This document shows positions 12,394 through 24,250 of a stretch of DNA of 64,000 nt, piece after piece (position 1 is the stretch's first letter; the number at the start of each line of letters is the position of its first letter). Below the pieces are notes generated by a model that worked only from the letters and a program-made list of their open reading frames with translations, was not told the DNA's origin and did no database searches. Source of the DNA: Caprimulgus europaeus (taxonomy: Eukaryota; Chordata; Aves; Caprimulgiformes; Caprimulgidae); the NCBI GenBank assembly GCA_907165065.1, contig OU015528.1, positions 34,122,515 through 34,186,514 on the forward strand, written 5' to 3'. Position numbers and translations under genes: made by a program.

Positions 12394-13092
12394 ATGCCTT
12401 CTTTGTCTCTACTCTGCCAGAAGCTGGCAGAGGCCCCAGAGGGAGTCAGGACAATAGAGGAGTTTGCCTTGGTTGATGAGGACTGGGTCAGGGACCAATT
12501 AAGCAAACTGGACATCCATAAATCTATGGGTCCAGATGGGATGCACCCACGGGTGTTGAGGGAGCTGGCTGAAGTCATTGCTAGACCACTCTCCATCATC
12601 TTTGCTAAGTCGTGGGGAACAGGAGAGGTGCCTGAGGACTGGAGGAAAGCAAATGTCACTCCAATCTTCAAAAAGGGCAAGAAGGAGGACCCGGGTAACT
12701 ACAGACCGGTCAGCCTCACCTCCATCCCTGGGAAGGTGATGGAACGACTTATCCTTGGTGCCATCTCTGGGAATATCAAGGATAAGAGGGTCATTAGGGG
12801 CAGTCAGCACGGCTTCACCAAGGGGAAGTCGTGCTTGACCAACCTTCTAGACTTTTATGAAAACACAACGAGGTGGCTTGATGATGGCAGAGCAGTGGAT
12901 GTGGTCTATCTTGATTTCAGTAAAGCATCTGACACGGTCTCCCACAGCATCCTCACTGCCAAATTGAGGAAATGTGGATTAGATGAGCAGGTAGTGAGAT
13001 GGATCATTAACTGGCTGATGGGAAGAAGCCAGAGAGCGGTGGTCAATAGGGCAGAGTCTAACTGGAGACCTGTGTCTAGTGGTTGGTACTAG
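12394..13092 (+). pseudogene. CR1 ORF2, N-terminal half of reverse transcriptase
   Basis: This part continues ORF2 after a frameshift. The natural homology begins near 12424 (ATIEEF-like block: VRTIEEFALVDEDWVRDQL). RT landmarks follow: MGPDGMHPRVLRELAEVIA, NVTPIFKKGKKEDPGNYRPV, SLTSIPGKVMERLI, HGFTKGKSCLTNLLDF, and the A box DVVYLDFSKASDTVSH, where the usual Phe of SKAFDTV is Ser. The frame is lost at about 13082, where the GVPQGS block expected after WRPVSSG is missing because of a deletion of around 16 bases. Confidence 0.9.
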
Positions 13093-13961
13093 GACCAGTA
13101 TTATTAAATATATTCATCAATGACCTGTATGAGGGAATAGAGGGCACTGTCAGCAAGTTTGCTGATGACACCAAGCTGGGAGGAGTGGCTGACACGCCAG
13201 CAGGCTGTGCTGCCATCCAGAGAGACCTGGACAGGCTGAAGAGCTGGGCAGGGAAAAACTTAATGAAATATAATAAGGGCAAGTGTAGGGTGTTGCACCT
13301 GGGCAGGAACAACCCCAGGTTCCAGTATAGGTTGGGAGATGGTCTATTAGAGAGCAGTGTAGGGGAAAGGGATCTGGGAGTCCTGGTGGACAGCAGGATG
13401 ACCATGAGCCAGCACTGTGCCCATGTGGCCAGGAAGGCCAATGGCATCCTGGGGTGCATTAGAAGGGCTGTGGTTAGTAGGTCAAGAGAGGTTCTCCTCC
13501 CCCTCTACTCTGCCCTGGTGAGGCCACATCTGGAATATTGTGTCCAGTTCTGGGCCCCACAGTTCAAGAAGGACAGGGAACTGCTTGAGAGAGTCCAGAG
13601 CAGAGCCACCAAGATGCTTAAGGGAGTGGAGCATCTCCCTTACGAGGAACGGCTGAGGGAGCTGGGCCTCTTTAGCTTGGAGAAGAGGAGGCTGAGGGGT
13701 GACCTCATTAATGTTTATAAATATATGAAGGGTGAGTGTCAGGAGGATGGAGCCAGGCTCTTCTCTGTGATGTCCAATGATAGGACAAGGGGCAATGGGT
13801 GTAAGCTGGAACACAGGAGGTTCCACTTAAACTTGAGAAGGAACTTCTTTACTGTGAGGGTGACAGAGCACTGGAACAGGCTGCCCAGGGAGGTTGTGGA
13901 GTCTCCTTCTCTGGAGACATTCAAGACCCGCCTGGACGCCTTCCTGTGTGATCTCATCTAG
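13083..13961 (+). pseudogene. CR1 ORF2, C-terminal half of reverse transcriptase
   Basis: Downstream of the deletion the frame restarts in [14 protein letters not shown] and reads to a TAG at 13959-13961. It contains the catalytic FADD box ([11 protein letters not shown]), [21 protein letters not shown], the [15 protein letters not shown] block and the conserved C-terminal stretch [20 protein letters not shown], ending in the typical CR1 terminus. The start codon at 13083 is fortuitous. This part is intact over 292 codons. Confidence 0.92.
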
Positions 13962-14042
13962 GTGTTCCTGCTCCGGCAGGGGGATTGGACTAGATGATCT
14001 TTCGAGGTCCCTTCCAATCCCTGACATTCTGTGATTCTGTGA

Positions 14043-15544
14043 GACTGTCACTTCATGGGAGAAGCTGAGTCCACTCCTTATGCTCACCATAAACAATGTG
14101 TATACAGTTGATGCTAAAAATGCTTTTGGTCTAAGAGATGCTGAAATTGATGTCAGAAGCAGCAGTCAGTGTGGGTGCTGAAACCTAGGATCTTGCTGTG
14201 GAAGTAGCACGGGCAGCGGAAGGGACCTGCCTTGCTGGGAATGGCACCTGTCAGTGGCTTCAGAGCAACTGAAGAGCATTAATTTCGTAGCACCCATTTG
14301 TACATTGTTCTTGGAGACCCAAGGGGGAACTCTGCATAGGAGAGGGAAGGTATCTGCCTTTTTCCTATAGATACAATGGAAAAGGTTAGACAAAAGATTA
14401 GACAGAAGGCTGGACAAAAACTTTGGTAGGGGAGGGAGATTTAAGATTATCGGTAGCAGAAGAGTTGGAGTTACCTAATCTTAGCATACTAGGGAAAAAA
14501 TATGTCCTTTTTTGTTAGTTTATTAAAAATCCAGTACTTTCATCCATGCAAGGAGGACAATCCTCAGTTCCAGGGCTACCTCCCTCAATGACACTGGGAT
14601 AGAGGTGCCCAGTTAAACATCTGCCGAGTGTCTGGGTGGTCTTACTGCTGCCCTTTCTGGAAGCAATACACTGGGCCTGGGTTTGCTGGGAAGGCCAGCA
14701 ATACTGGCTTAGTGGCTGAGATTTGCAGCAGTATGATTAATCCACTCCCTGTAAAATGGAGAAATCTAGCATTCCCTTTGGATTGCAGCAGTGAATATGG
14801 GGCAATAGAGACAAATTTGTCCAATGAGATGTTTACTTCAGGATGATATGAAATTTAATCCGTGGGTGCTTATCTTTGTAAAGTTAGCCTTGGTCAGTTA
14901 CTGCAAATATGGCATTGCTAGGTGTCTCCATTCTTTGGATGGCTCTCACCCGGTATCTTTCTGACCTTAGCAAGCTCCAGGCAAACCTTGGCAGTGGTCT
15001 GAATCTAAGTGAAACCTGACATTTTGTTTAGCTCTGGAATAAATCACATACCTGGATCAGCAGGAAGAATCTGCCCAAATCTGCCCTGGCCTCAGGGGCG
15101 TCTAAAAGTACGTCTGGGCAGAATTTGCAGAGCTGCTGCTGTGACTGGGGAGCTACAGCAGATTTCTCTGGATGCCCTTAAATTATTGAGTTGCTGCTTT
15201 CTACTTGGCATACCGTAAGGGAAAGAAACCACAAACTGGGAAAGCATCTTTTTCCTCTTTTTGTAGGCAAGTAGGGCAAACAGAAACCTTCCCTTTCCAG
15301 CACCACCAGGTTCAAGAGAGTGACTGCTCCACTTCCATCCTCCCTGGCACTCTCACACAGAAGTTATAGATAGCATTTGTTCCCCATGATTCCCTCTTGC
15401 AACCTTATTTTCAGTTTTCTGGGGCACTACAGTGTGGTGAAAGGTGATTCATGTTTCCCTTTTGGAAGATGGCTTCATCTCTGCTACAGCAGAAAGGACC
15501 TTTATTTCTTGCAGATCCCTAAAAAATTTTTCTGGTAAGCTGAC
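14043..15544. other. Intergenic, unique sequence
   Basis: About 1.5 kb between two CR1 elements; no exon, RNA gene or repeat recognised. Confidence 0.55.
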
Positions 15545-15661
15545 TTCGAGGCTTTGAGCAACCTGATCTAGTGGAAGGTGCTCATGGCAGGGGGGTTGGA
15601 GCTGGATGATCTTTAAGGTCCCTTCCAACCCAAACCATTCTATGATTCTGTGATTCTATGA
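15545..15661 (+). mobile_element. CR1 LINE 3' end, short
   Basis: A 5'-truncated CR1 of about 117 bases: GCTTTGAGCAACCTGATCTA, GTGGAAGGTG, GGTTGGAGCTGGATGATC, then the tail ATTCTATGATTCTGTGATTC ending near 15661. The CTATGATTCTATGA-type tail marks a different subfamily from the long CR1 at 10905. Confidence 0.92.
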
Positions 15662-16721
15662 CAGACAGTGCATCTACTTTTACACATTTGCCTAAGTGCT
15701 TGCAACTTGCACACGTCCTTTGCTGTTGGACATTTCCCAGTACTGTGGTCTGTAAAGCCCTAAACGAAAACTAACATATTCTTGTCTTTTTAGAAGATTA
15801 AAGCAAACAAGCAAACTGATATGTTGTTGCCCTCCTTCCCTTCTGTATTGGAATTACTATTTGCCCTAATTAATCTTGTTTGTGGCTCCTCAGTTAGGCA
15901 ATACAGTTTTTCAGCATGCATATGTGTGTACAGGTAAATTAAAGAGGCCAGGTTATTTTCCAAGCAGATTTTTCCATGGTCTCCCGTGTCATAGTTGCTT
16001 CCCAGGGTTCTTGGAAGTTGCACGTGTGGTTCTCATACAGAAAACAGAGGAAACATAATGTAACTAACCCATATTGACTACCAGATGCCTCAAAGTGTTC
16101 GAGACTTGCAGTAAATTACTGTTTTCTTTGGTCCGTATCCACTCTGCCTTCTGATGCTTTTCCCTTTGATGCCCTGTGACCTTGCTGCAAATGTGATGCC
16201 TTCTGCTCAGTGCTCGCACGGACAGATGGACGATAGCGCCAGCAAGGGATCTCAATAGTCAGCCCACTAGACTCTTACTTATCATTCCTCAGAAGGGTGG
16301 TAACTGATTAGCTAAAGCTAATAGTTTCTGACAAGTGCTTAATGAGACTTAAAGAAATATTGTCTCTGTGAAACCAGAGCCTTTTGATAGATATTTAAAA
16401 CTTCACTTCTCTGCCAGATGCGTGTGTTAGTAACCGTGCTTCACCACCTGATCACATCTCATAATTACAATTACTTGTCCTAGCCAAGGGAAAAGCTCAG
16501 TTCATTTGTCCAAGTATTGATTAACTGGTGTAGTCAGGATTACTTTACTTCACAGAGGATAGATAACCATTAATAATGTTACAATTGCAGCCCAGAAAGT
16601 ATGGTGATGAGGGGCCAGATTGGAACTTCAATAGATAAGGAGACAGGCATTGTTTATAGAATCCTGAAAAAAACTACAGCTGTGATGTTAAAGGAGGGTA
16701 ATAATAGCAGATATTAAAGGG
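15662..16721. other. Intergenic, unique sequence
   Basis: About 1 kb between CR1 copies; nothing recognised. Confidence 0.5.
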
Positions 16722-17080
16722 GTAAGACCTTACTGTGGCCTTTCAACACTTGAAGGGGGCCTATAAGAAAGATGGAGACAGACTTTTTATCAGGGCCTGT
16801 AGTGATAGGACAAGGGGTAATGGTTTTAAACTAAAAGAGGGTAGATTTAGACTAGATGTAAAGAGGAAATTTCTTACAGTGAGAGTGGTAAAACACTGGA
16901 ACAGGGTGCCCAGAGAGGTGGTAGATGCCCCATCCCTGGAAACATTCAAGGCCAGGTTGGACGATCTCTGAGCAACCTGATGTAGTTGAAGATGTCCCTG
17001 CTCACTGCAGGGGGGTCGGACTAGATGACCTGTAAAGATCCCTCCAACCCAAGCCGTTCTGTGATTCTGTGGTTCTATGA
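16722..17080 (+). mobile_element. CR1 LINE 3' fragment
   Basis: A 359-base 5'-truncated CR1 covering the end of ORF2 and the 3' UTR. The reading frame from 16735 gives DRTRGNGFKLKEGRF, TVRVVKHWNRVPREVV and SLETFKARLDD, all standard CR1 terminal blocks. The 3' UTR has GGGGGGTCGGACTAGATGAC and the tail ends TTCTGTGATTCTGTGGTTCT. Divergence is modest, so it is a fairly recent insertion. Confidence 0.93.
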
Positions 17081-17350
17081 TAATTAACCTGAGGGAACCG
17101 CTGATGACAAGGAGCAGTTCATGTACTGGGGCAGTGTGCAGGGGGCTTTCCCGGTGGGAGTCCCTGAAGGTCAGTCGCTTGCTTGGGCCAGGCCAAGAAA
17201 ATACCATCCCGAGTGACATCTCAGGGCTGAAGCATGTGTAGGAGCACGAGGAGGCAGAGCCATGATCTGTATTTTGGTATTGTGAAACCATCAAATACAG
17301 CCATACCTGTGCAAACGGTGGGGTGAGTTTTAGTTCTTGCTCCCTGTCTG

Positions 17351-17673
17351 GTCTGAAAGGAGGGTGTAGAGAGGTGGGGGTTAGTCTGTTGAACCGAGTA
17401 ACAAGTGACAGGACAAGAGGAAATGGCCTCAAGTTGCACCAAGGGAAGTTTAGGTTGGATATGAGGAAGAATTTATTTACTGAAAGGGTTCTCAGGCACT
17501 GGAAGAGGTTGTCCAGGGTAGTGGTGGAGTCCCCATCCCTGAAGGTATTTAAGAGTCCTGTAGATAGAGTGCTTAGGGCCATAGTTTAGTCAAGGTCATG
17601 TCAGTGTGAGGTTGATGATTGGACTCAATGATCTTAAAGATCTTTTCCAATCTAGGCAATTCTGTGATTCTGT
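17351..17673 (+). mobile_element. CR1 LINE 3' fragment, second subfamily
   Basis: A 5'-truncated CR1 starting in the GGTGGGGGTTAG block, then [20 protein letters not shown]- and [18 protein letters not shown]-like codons, with the 3' UTR block TTGGACTCAATGATCTTAAA and tail AATTCTGTGATTCTGTC. The 3' UTR differs from both the long CR1 and the 16.7-kb copy, so this is a separate insertion of another subfamily. Confidence 0.9.
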
Positions 17674-17877
17674 CTGGTCAGGCAGGAGGGGAAAGGAGAG
17701 GCTGGGTTTTACACCCATGGTAGGTGCCATAGCACAGCGTGGCACCAGGACTTCCTTCTTCTCTCCCTCTCACGTGGATGCCCTTGCACTCCATCACAGG
17801 GTGTCTCCCAGTACTCACAGAGCCTGTTGAGGTGACAGCCCTGCTTTGGTGGCTGGCAGGCACATGGACCTAGAGAG

Positions 17878-17907
17878 AGGAGGAGGAGGAGGAGGAGGAG
17901 GAGGAGG
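17878..17907 (+). repeat. (AGG)10 trinucleotide microsatellite
   Basis: Ten perfect AGG units preceded by an AG-rich stretch. It is plainly visible and lies in unique sequence between two CR1 fragments. Confidence 0.97.
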
Positions 17908-18117
17908 GAAGCCCATCTCAGGGAGTGGAGGTACCCTGCATGGAGCAAGGGCATAGTGGGGCATTGAGGGCTGGACCAGCTGGTGCTGCACACAGTAGAG
18001 CAACATGGGGCATGGGACAAGTGTAACAATGGAATTGTCAAATGATCTTGTGCTTGTTCAGAGTGGTGACACTGCTCTGGGATCTGTACATGACGGTGTG
18101 TTGGGAGTATCTGGTGG

Positions 18118-18490
18118 CCGAGGAGAGGCCAAGAGAATTTGAGAAGGGAAGGCTCTGGGGAGAATTTATCAATAAGTATGCATGCCCAAGGGGAGATGGG
18201 GATCAGGAAGAAGGAGCCAGACTCCTCTCAGGGGTGTGCAGTAACAGCAATGGGCACAAGCTGCTGTACAGGAAATGGAACCTGAACGAAAGGGAAACAT
18301 TTTTCCTGTGAGGGTGGTCAAACACTTGCGTAGGTTGTCCTGAGAGGTTGTGGCATCTGTCTCCTTAGAGGTACTCAAAACCTGGCAGGATCCAGCCCTG
18401 ATCAACTTGCTGTGGCTGATCCTGCTCTGGGCTTGGACTAGGCAGTGTCCAGGTGTCCCTTCCAGCCTCAACCATGCTGAGACACTGTGA
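18118..18490 (+). mobile_element. CR1 LINE 3' fragment, divergent
   Basis: A CR1 3' end recognisable from GAGGAGAGGCCAAGAGAATT, GGGAAGGCTCTGGGGAGAAT, the GGAGCCAGACTCCTCTCAG block, GTGAGGGTGGTCAAACACTT, GTCCTGAGAGGTTGTGG and CTTGGACTAGGCAGTGTCCA before a worn tail (ACACTGTGA). Several small deletions separate these blocks. It is older than its neighbours. Confidence 0.85.
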
Positions 18491-19526
18491 CCAGGACACA
18501 AATGCTGCTAATACATTGTAATAATAATTCCACTGGAAGCTTTGCCATTTCTTTCTAAGCCAACTGTGGATAATGTTGCAGATTGCATCTTATTTTTGTG
18601 GTAGGGCCCACAGTGCTGTCTGCTTGATGTTTTTTTCTGTGACTATCTATCTTCCATGCTTATGCTTGAGACATTAATCACTGATTATTAACTGGTAAGC
18701 TCTGCCCCTGACAGAATAAGATCTCTTCTGACCTCCTATAAATGGGCTAAAGCAAATTTAAGCATGTAAACTAAAACAAAGTTTTGCACAAAGGAATGCA
18801 ATGTTGCAAAAGAAGGCAGCAGCTTGCACTCATTTAGTTTCTAAGCTTGTTACTGGCTTATTCCTACAAGAATGCAAAAGTGAGCTGCAGCTTTTCTAAC
18901 AGCCCCTACAGCTCAGCAAAGAAGTCCTGTGAAGATCCTCCTACTATGGACAAAGATCAGAAAAATTTTCTTAGTGCTTTGGGGCCAAAGTCCAAAAGCC
19001 AAGTCACTCTGCCCTGCTCTGAGGTTGTTGGAAATCTCTTGGGTTAGGAGAGCTTCCAGAGAGCCGCAGATGGGACCTCAAGGTCTTGAACTTCTGGAGG
19101 TGGTGAAGTAGGACGTACACCAAGAATATGGCTTTATGAATGGAGTAAAAACTGATAAACTTATTATCTGGAGTCAGTAAATTCATGTCCTCAATCTTTT
19201 TGACCCTGTTATCTAGACTTCAGCTAATTTCAAGGCTCTGATCCAAAATTAATATCAAAACACAGTTAATTAATCTGTTGTTCATCCACCACCTGGAACA
19301 AATGTGACCGTTCCTACTGAACAGGTATTACCTGTGGGCAGTGTGTGTGTGCTTGTATCCCCTCATACAGCCCACTCTTCCACACAGGTCTGTATTGTTT
19401 TATGTAAATTCACAGAGTCACAGCATGGTCTGGGTTCCTGGTAATCTCAGTCTCTGTACATGTGGATGTATTTAAACCGTCTGATAAGGATCAAGGGACC
19501 CACCCCTTGCTATATACTTGTGATAG
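18491..19526. other. Intergenic, unique sequence
   Basis: About 1 kb between a CR1 fragment and an LTR; no gene or repeat recognised. Confidence 0.5.
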
Positions 19527-20169
19527 TGTCACTGGACAAACCCTTGGCCAGCAGCCGACACAGCTGTTCACCCACTTCCCCCACCCCCCCAGGGGATAGG
19601 GGAGAGGACTGTGGGGCAAGGATAAGGAGGCTTGTAGGTAGAGAACAGTTTAATAACAGAAATAAAAAGAAAACGGAAAAAACCCCTAATATTAAAATAG
19701 CAGTGATAATGATAACAGTAATAAAATTTACAAATGACTGATAACCCAGTGCAACTGCTCACCACCTGCTGACTGAGCCTGGCCCGTTCCCAGATAACGA
19801 TCCCGGAGGAGCAACAATCCGGAACCAAAACCGCAATCCCAAGAGCCCAAGTAAAAGCCAGAGAGAGCAAGAGAGGGAGAGACCCTCACTAATATCCTGG
19901 AAATGATATACGTGATATGATATGGAATATCCCATTGGCATACCCAAGCACCATTTTAGGTTATTAATTTAAATATTCCTTGCCACCTTAGATCTTGCAC
20001 TTATAGACTAATAGACAACAAAGTCCTTCACTTCCAGAGACAAAAATGCAAGCCCTGGTATGTTATCAGTGTCTTTCTCACATCAAGTCCCAGGCTGAAA
20101 AGCAAAACACAGCACTATTCTAACTACTGAAAAAGAAACCCAGCTCTGTTCCAGCTAAAAACCAGGACA
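19527..20169 (-). mobile_element. Solo LTR of an avian endogenous retrovirus (ERVL-type), antisense
   Basis: An LTR of about 640 bases on the minus strand. Its minus-strand start reads TGTCCTGGTTTTTAGCTGG and its end, seen on the plus strand at 19527, is TGTCACTGG, so TG...CA ends are kept. Inside, on the minus strand, are GGGATATTCCATATCATATC upstream of the promoter region and a TATTAAACTGTTCT poly(A) region. The LTR at 60786 carries the same blocks in the same order. No internal retroviral sequence is attached, so it is a solo LTR. No clear target-site duplication is seen, and the sequence is worn, which suggests an old insertion. Confidence 0.8.
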
Positions 20170-20934
20170 ATGCTATATTTAAACAAGCTGGGGTTAATTT
20201 GATGCCAGGAGAACAGCCTTTAGTTCTCCCTCTCAAAGGACTAAACTACTGACATTAACTTTCTATGCTCAGCTCTCTGGGTCTACCAGGACATGGTGTG
20301 AGCAAATTTGATAGCAGGGATATTGGCATGTGAATATAAATCAGATAAGAGAGTTGTAGGCAAAACGAGTATCAGGCTAAGATGTGTGGTGCTTTACAAA
20401 GGAAAAAAAAAGAAAGAAATTAAGCTCAAGCTACATTTTTTGTTCTCACAGTGTTGATAGTTTGGGTGTTTGATACAAACACTGTGGGTGGATTGTTTGG
20501 AAATAGTAGGTCATGAGATCTTTTGTTAATGAAAATGTAGAAGGCTCTCGCATCCCACTCTGAAATGTAAAATCTCTTTGCCAGTGAAAATATTACTGTA
20601 AATTTGATTTATTTCTGTCAGTGACCTGTGTTCTCTTCCTCTCCCACTGTCCTTAATGTTCTCCAAAAAGATACAGTCCTTCATTTTTGCCTATTTGGAT
20701 GCATAATCCAGTGATGTGTTTTTTATGTACAGACTAAGTGCTGCATAGTGGAATGCAGATAAACAATAATCTGTCCAACTCGCAAATACTGATTGCACGC
20801 CCCCTCTTTACCAGTGCTATCACCACCACAAAAGCTGTATTAGGTTTCAGGGCGTATTTGTAAAAGTCAAGAGATTCTAGGGAATTTTACTTTTCTGTTA
20901 TCTCAAATATCTCAAAGCTTGGAGCCCTCTTCAG
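20170..20934. other. Intergenic, unique sequence
   Basis: About 0.76 kb; no gene or repeat recognised apart from a short A-rich run near 20400. Confidence 0.5.
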
Positions 20935-21200
20935 CAAAATCATTGCAAGCCGGTCCTGCTCTTTCTTAAATTGGCAAGGCGACAGCTTGAGCGCATCCGC
21001 TGAGTGCCACTGTGACAGTCTGATCACTTGGGGAGAGAAGTGTCTCTCAGACAGGCAGATCTCAAGCCATTTTGGTAATTATAGGTGAAAACTAACAGCT
21101 TGCCAGTGCAGATTCTTGAGTGCCCAAGGCATGTGCTTACAGTAGGAGCCTCTACGGTACAACTGCTGTATTCGGTGATGCTGCAGCAGCTCATCCAGGG
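20935..21200 (-). mobile_element. Ancient L2-like LINE relic (RT C-terminal region)
   Basis: On the minus strand the sequence reads ALKNLHWQAVSF, matching the L2 family block L(K/R)NLHWLPV.F that follows the RT core. Just before it come bases resembling the LQLVQNAAARLL coding block, and after it a worn stretch with YQNGLRSACLRDTSLP, like the usual KALNGLGP.YLRD. These alignments are from memory of L2 elements in reptiles and mammals. The relic has several in-frame breaks and no discernible 3' tail. The open frame that runs minus-strand from 21495 to 21079 covers part of it but is otherwise without known homology. Confidence 0.55.
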
Positions 21201-24200
21201 AGCTTGAGTGGACTCCCTGGGGAGAGCATGTTGTAAATAGAATAATCAGGAGATAATAAATGCAATGAACAGTAGTTTTGCAAGTTCCTGACCAGCTGGA
21301 GTTAAGAGACCCCATACCAGCTAATGTAGCGACATGATTGTCAGGTGCTGGCTGGGCATCCAACCAAGCCTTGTGATTGCAAACCAAAGTAATGCTCCTT
21401 CTATCCAAGAGTTGTTTATAATGGTCCTTGATTGCTTCTCCCAGTAACATTTTAATCTTCCACCAGCCTGATCTTGCCTGTTCTCTAGCTTTCACTGGGC
21501 ACTGAATAAAGTACCAGTTTCATTAAGGAATGGACAGGCACTTACTGTCAACCTGAATGTCACCAGCACTGACATCAGGCACAACAACAGGCTGTCAGTT
21601 TTCTGGTCATGTAGGAGTTAATGAAAGTGGTAGCCAGTTGGTAGGAGAATATCTGCGTCTTCAACGGATCTTTTCCTGAATTTAGGCATGAGTGCCAAAA
21701 TAGAAGGTGTGAAAGTATAGTTTAGGCAAAGTGTAGACACCTAAGTCGAAAAGCCTGGAAAATGCCGACTCCTTTTCTGCTTACATACTAGAGGTGTTTG
21801 AATAGCTTAAGTGCCACAAGGCTGGGCTCTGGTATTTCCTGGTGCCTAAACCTCTGGAAAGACCCAGAAGCACCACTGTCAGGACTTGGTGACTGCCTAA
21901 GTCTAACTGTGATTTCCAAACAGGTATTTCCCTGAGTGAGTCTCCTGAAAGTCATGAACAAATGGATTGGAACCAGGAGGACTAATTTCACAGAATTAGG
22001 GGTGTCTGATCTTTCCCTTTGCAAACTCAGAGCAAGGAAAGTCCCCTCCATCTTCCTCCAAAATACAGTAGGTGGCTAGAAGCAGAACTGACCAAAAGCA
22101 TAAGAGGTCTTCTGCCTGAAAGAAGAGAGCCCAGCACCTCTCATCTGGGCTGGACATCCCAGCCATGGATGCCTGGTCCATCTCTGGCAAGAGCTCTGGC
22201 TCTGTGCATCAAGAACTGGAGGAGGTAAGGTGAAGCCTAGTGTAAGGACGTAGTTACTTGGGTTTTACTTCTTTTCCTTTAGCTTAGCTACCGCTGCTTA
22301 GAGTGAGTATTTCTCCCAGAGGTAGAGTGGAAATTTGAATTAGCATGAAAAGTATCTTACCCTGATTACCAAAATAAGTGAATTCTGTATGTTGTTTCAT
22401 GGAGATTTTGGTGGTTTGCCCATCTTGCGACCAGCCAGGAAGGAAGGAAGAAGGGGTAACTCTTTATTTTGAGGGTCAGAGAAAAAGAATGTGGCTATGG
22501 ATACAGCAGGCTCCAACAGCACTTCCTGCGCCAGGCACCACGTCTGCTAATGGGCGAGCAGCAGCAGCAGGCAGGCACAGCCACAGCGGCACCACACCTG
22601 CACCCTTGCAACCAAACAGAAAGGACCCACAGGCTGGCTGTAGTCTTCCCGCATGCCCTGGGGGCACTAGAGCAATGACTGAGATGGTTAAAACTCCTGA
22701 CTAACTTTTAGGTCCTTATTATTGGTGATTCCTGAGACAGCGGAAAAATCAAAGCTACAATAGATTTTTTTTTTAATTTTAGGTTCCAGGCTGAATTTGG
22801 AGGACAAGTAGTCTGGGAAAAAGGAATTAAGTTCTTTTTGACTTTGTTTAACAAGGTGAGTTGATCTGGAAGTCTCTGGAAAAATTGTGAATATGGAGTC
22901 TGACTGTGCTGTTTTCTGCAAAGATAATCCTCAGACGACAACTGCTCTTAAATGAGTACGGAACTGTTAAGACCAGAGCATGGACTGGAGCTGTCTGGAA
23001 AAGTTCCTTTTGTTTAGGGACAAATTACAGTTTTTCTCTGTAATTGCATGTAAAATAACTTCTTTGTGTCCAAGATTCAGCTGTTCGATGAGTTAACAAG
23101 ACTGACATGACTGTGTCAGAGAGTACCAAATCTAAGCTTCTGTTCAAACAGGTGAATTTCTAACCATTTTGTTTGCCAAGAATATCTTCCCACAGTCTAA
23201 TTAATGTAATGTTGTCTGTCTGAGTCTGCAGACAGCCTTAACAGGAATGCATGAACCTTTCCATCCCATTCATCTCAGTGAAGTGCCAGCTTCACACTCC
23301 TCAGTTTCACTCAAATGTCAGTGCCACTTGCTTTATTGCAGAGTGTTTTATCTGAAGGTTTGGAAGGGACATGCTGGAACATGCAGGGAAGGAAAAGCAC
23401 AGGAAAGAAGAGCAATGATACAGAATGGAAGATGAAGGCATCGGCCATCTTCCGCATGTGGGTGATAGATGGACCCCCTCTGGTGACTGCAGAGCAAAGA
23501 GGAGCTGAAGCTCTGTCTGGCTCACCCTGAGGGCAGCCCCTTCATCTGTTGCACTGCTACCAAAAGTTGAAATCTTTCCCCAAAGCCAGCTGTGATGGGC
23601 CCTCCTGCAAAGCAGGCTGGTTGCCTCTTGTCCTTCCACCGTGTCCCACTCTTTCTACTGTAGTAATCCAAGCCATCATGGAGACTGGTGCAAGTGACTA
23701 TGTGAAAATATCCTGAAAGCTGTTAACTAGAGATGTTGGCGTTGGCACTGACATGCCAGCAACTCTGTAAGGCTCAAGTCTTCTTCTGTCTGCCCTGTAT
23801 TCAAAGAGCACCAGTCTGCGTTTGGCTTTGTCTCCATCACAGTGGCTCCTTCCCTGCTCAAGTGCTTTTGCAGAAGACCTCTCCTTCCCTGCTCATCCCT
23901 GCTTTTCCCCTTATCTTTTCCCAGTGGATTTTCAGTACACTGCAGTCAGATGCTCTTCTCCATGTCACTTGAATGGAACTCTTCATTTTTCATTTCCATT
24001 TTTTCTAAGCCTTCATCTCTCATGGTCTACAGGCAGAATGAGAGAGAAGTGGCCACTTTTGGGGGCTATGACTCCTGAAACATCTCATCTCCAGCACTTC
24101 TGGTGTGATTACTGTAAATTTGTGTGCTCTAGCTCTGGAACCTTTGTTACAAATGCACACAACGTTCCTCTTCACGTAGAAGAAAATTCCAAGGCTAAGC

Positions 24201-24250
24201 TGCAAAATGTTTGACTTTTGTCTTTTAAACCTAACAACCAAACTCTATGA

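Larger units (their letters stand above)
10905..14042 (+). mobile_element. Long CR1 LINE, 5'-truncated, with most of ORF2
   Basis: A non-LTR retrotransposon of the avian CR1 clade, about 3.1 kb of a ~4.5-kb full element. In order it holds the C-terminal end of ORF1 (to a TAG at 11083-11085), then ORF2 with endonuclease and reverse transcriptase, a short 3' UTR with the CR1 hallmark GGATTGGACTAGATGATCTT, and the tail ATTCTGTGATTCTGTGA ending near 14042. CR1 copies normally lack target-site duplications and none is seen. The 5' truncation near 10905 is typical of aborted reverse transcription. ORF2 is interrupted by a nonsense codon (12294-12296), a frameshift between about 12400 and 12440, and a deletion near 13085. 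With only about three disabling lesions in ~2.9 kb this is one of the younger elements in the window. It is non-autonomous now. Confidence 0.95.

Noticed and set aside
16761-17582. Minus-strand open frame of 273 codons
   Set aside because: It is the antisense shadow of two plus-strand CR1 fragments (16722-17080 and 17351-17673) and the sequence between them; CR1 3' ends are known for long antisense frames.
21079-21495. Minus-strand 138-codon frame as a host gene
   Set aside because: Its C-terminal part reads as L2-like RT and the rest has no homology I recognise; no splice sites or start context support a gene.
22378-22704. GC-rich open frames near 22.5 kb with a CAG run
   Set aside because: Three overlapping frames in the same short GC-rich stretch, without domains or splice context; looks like composition only.
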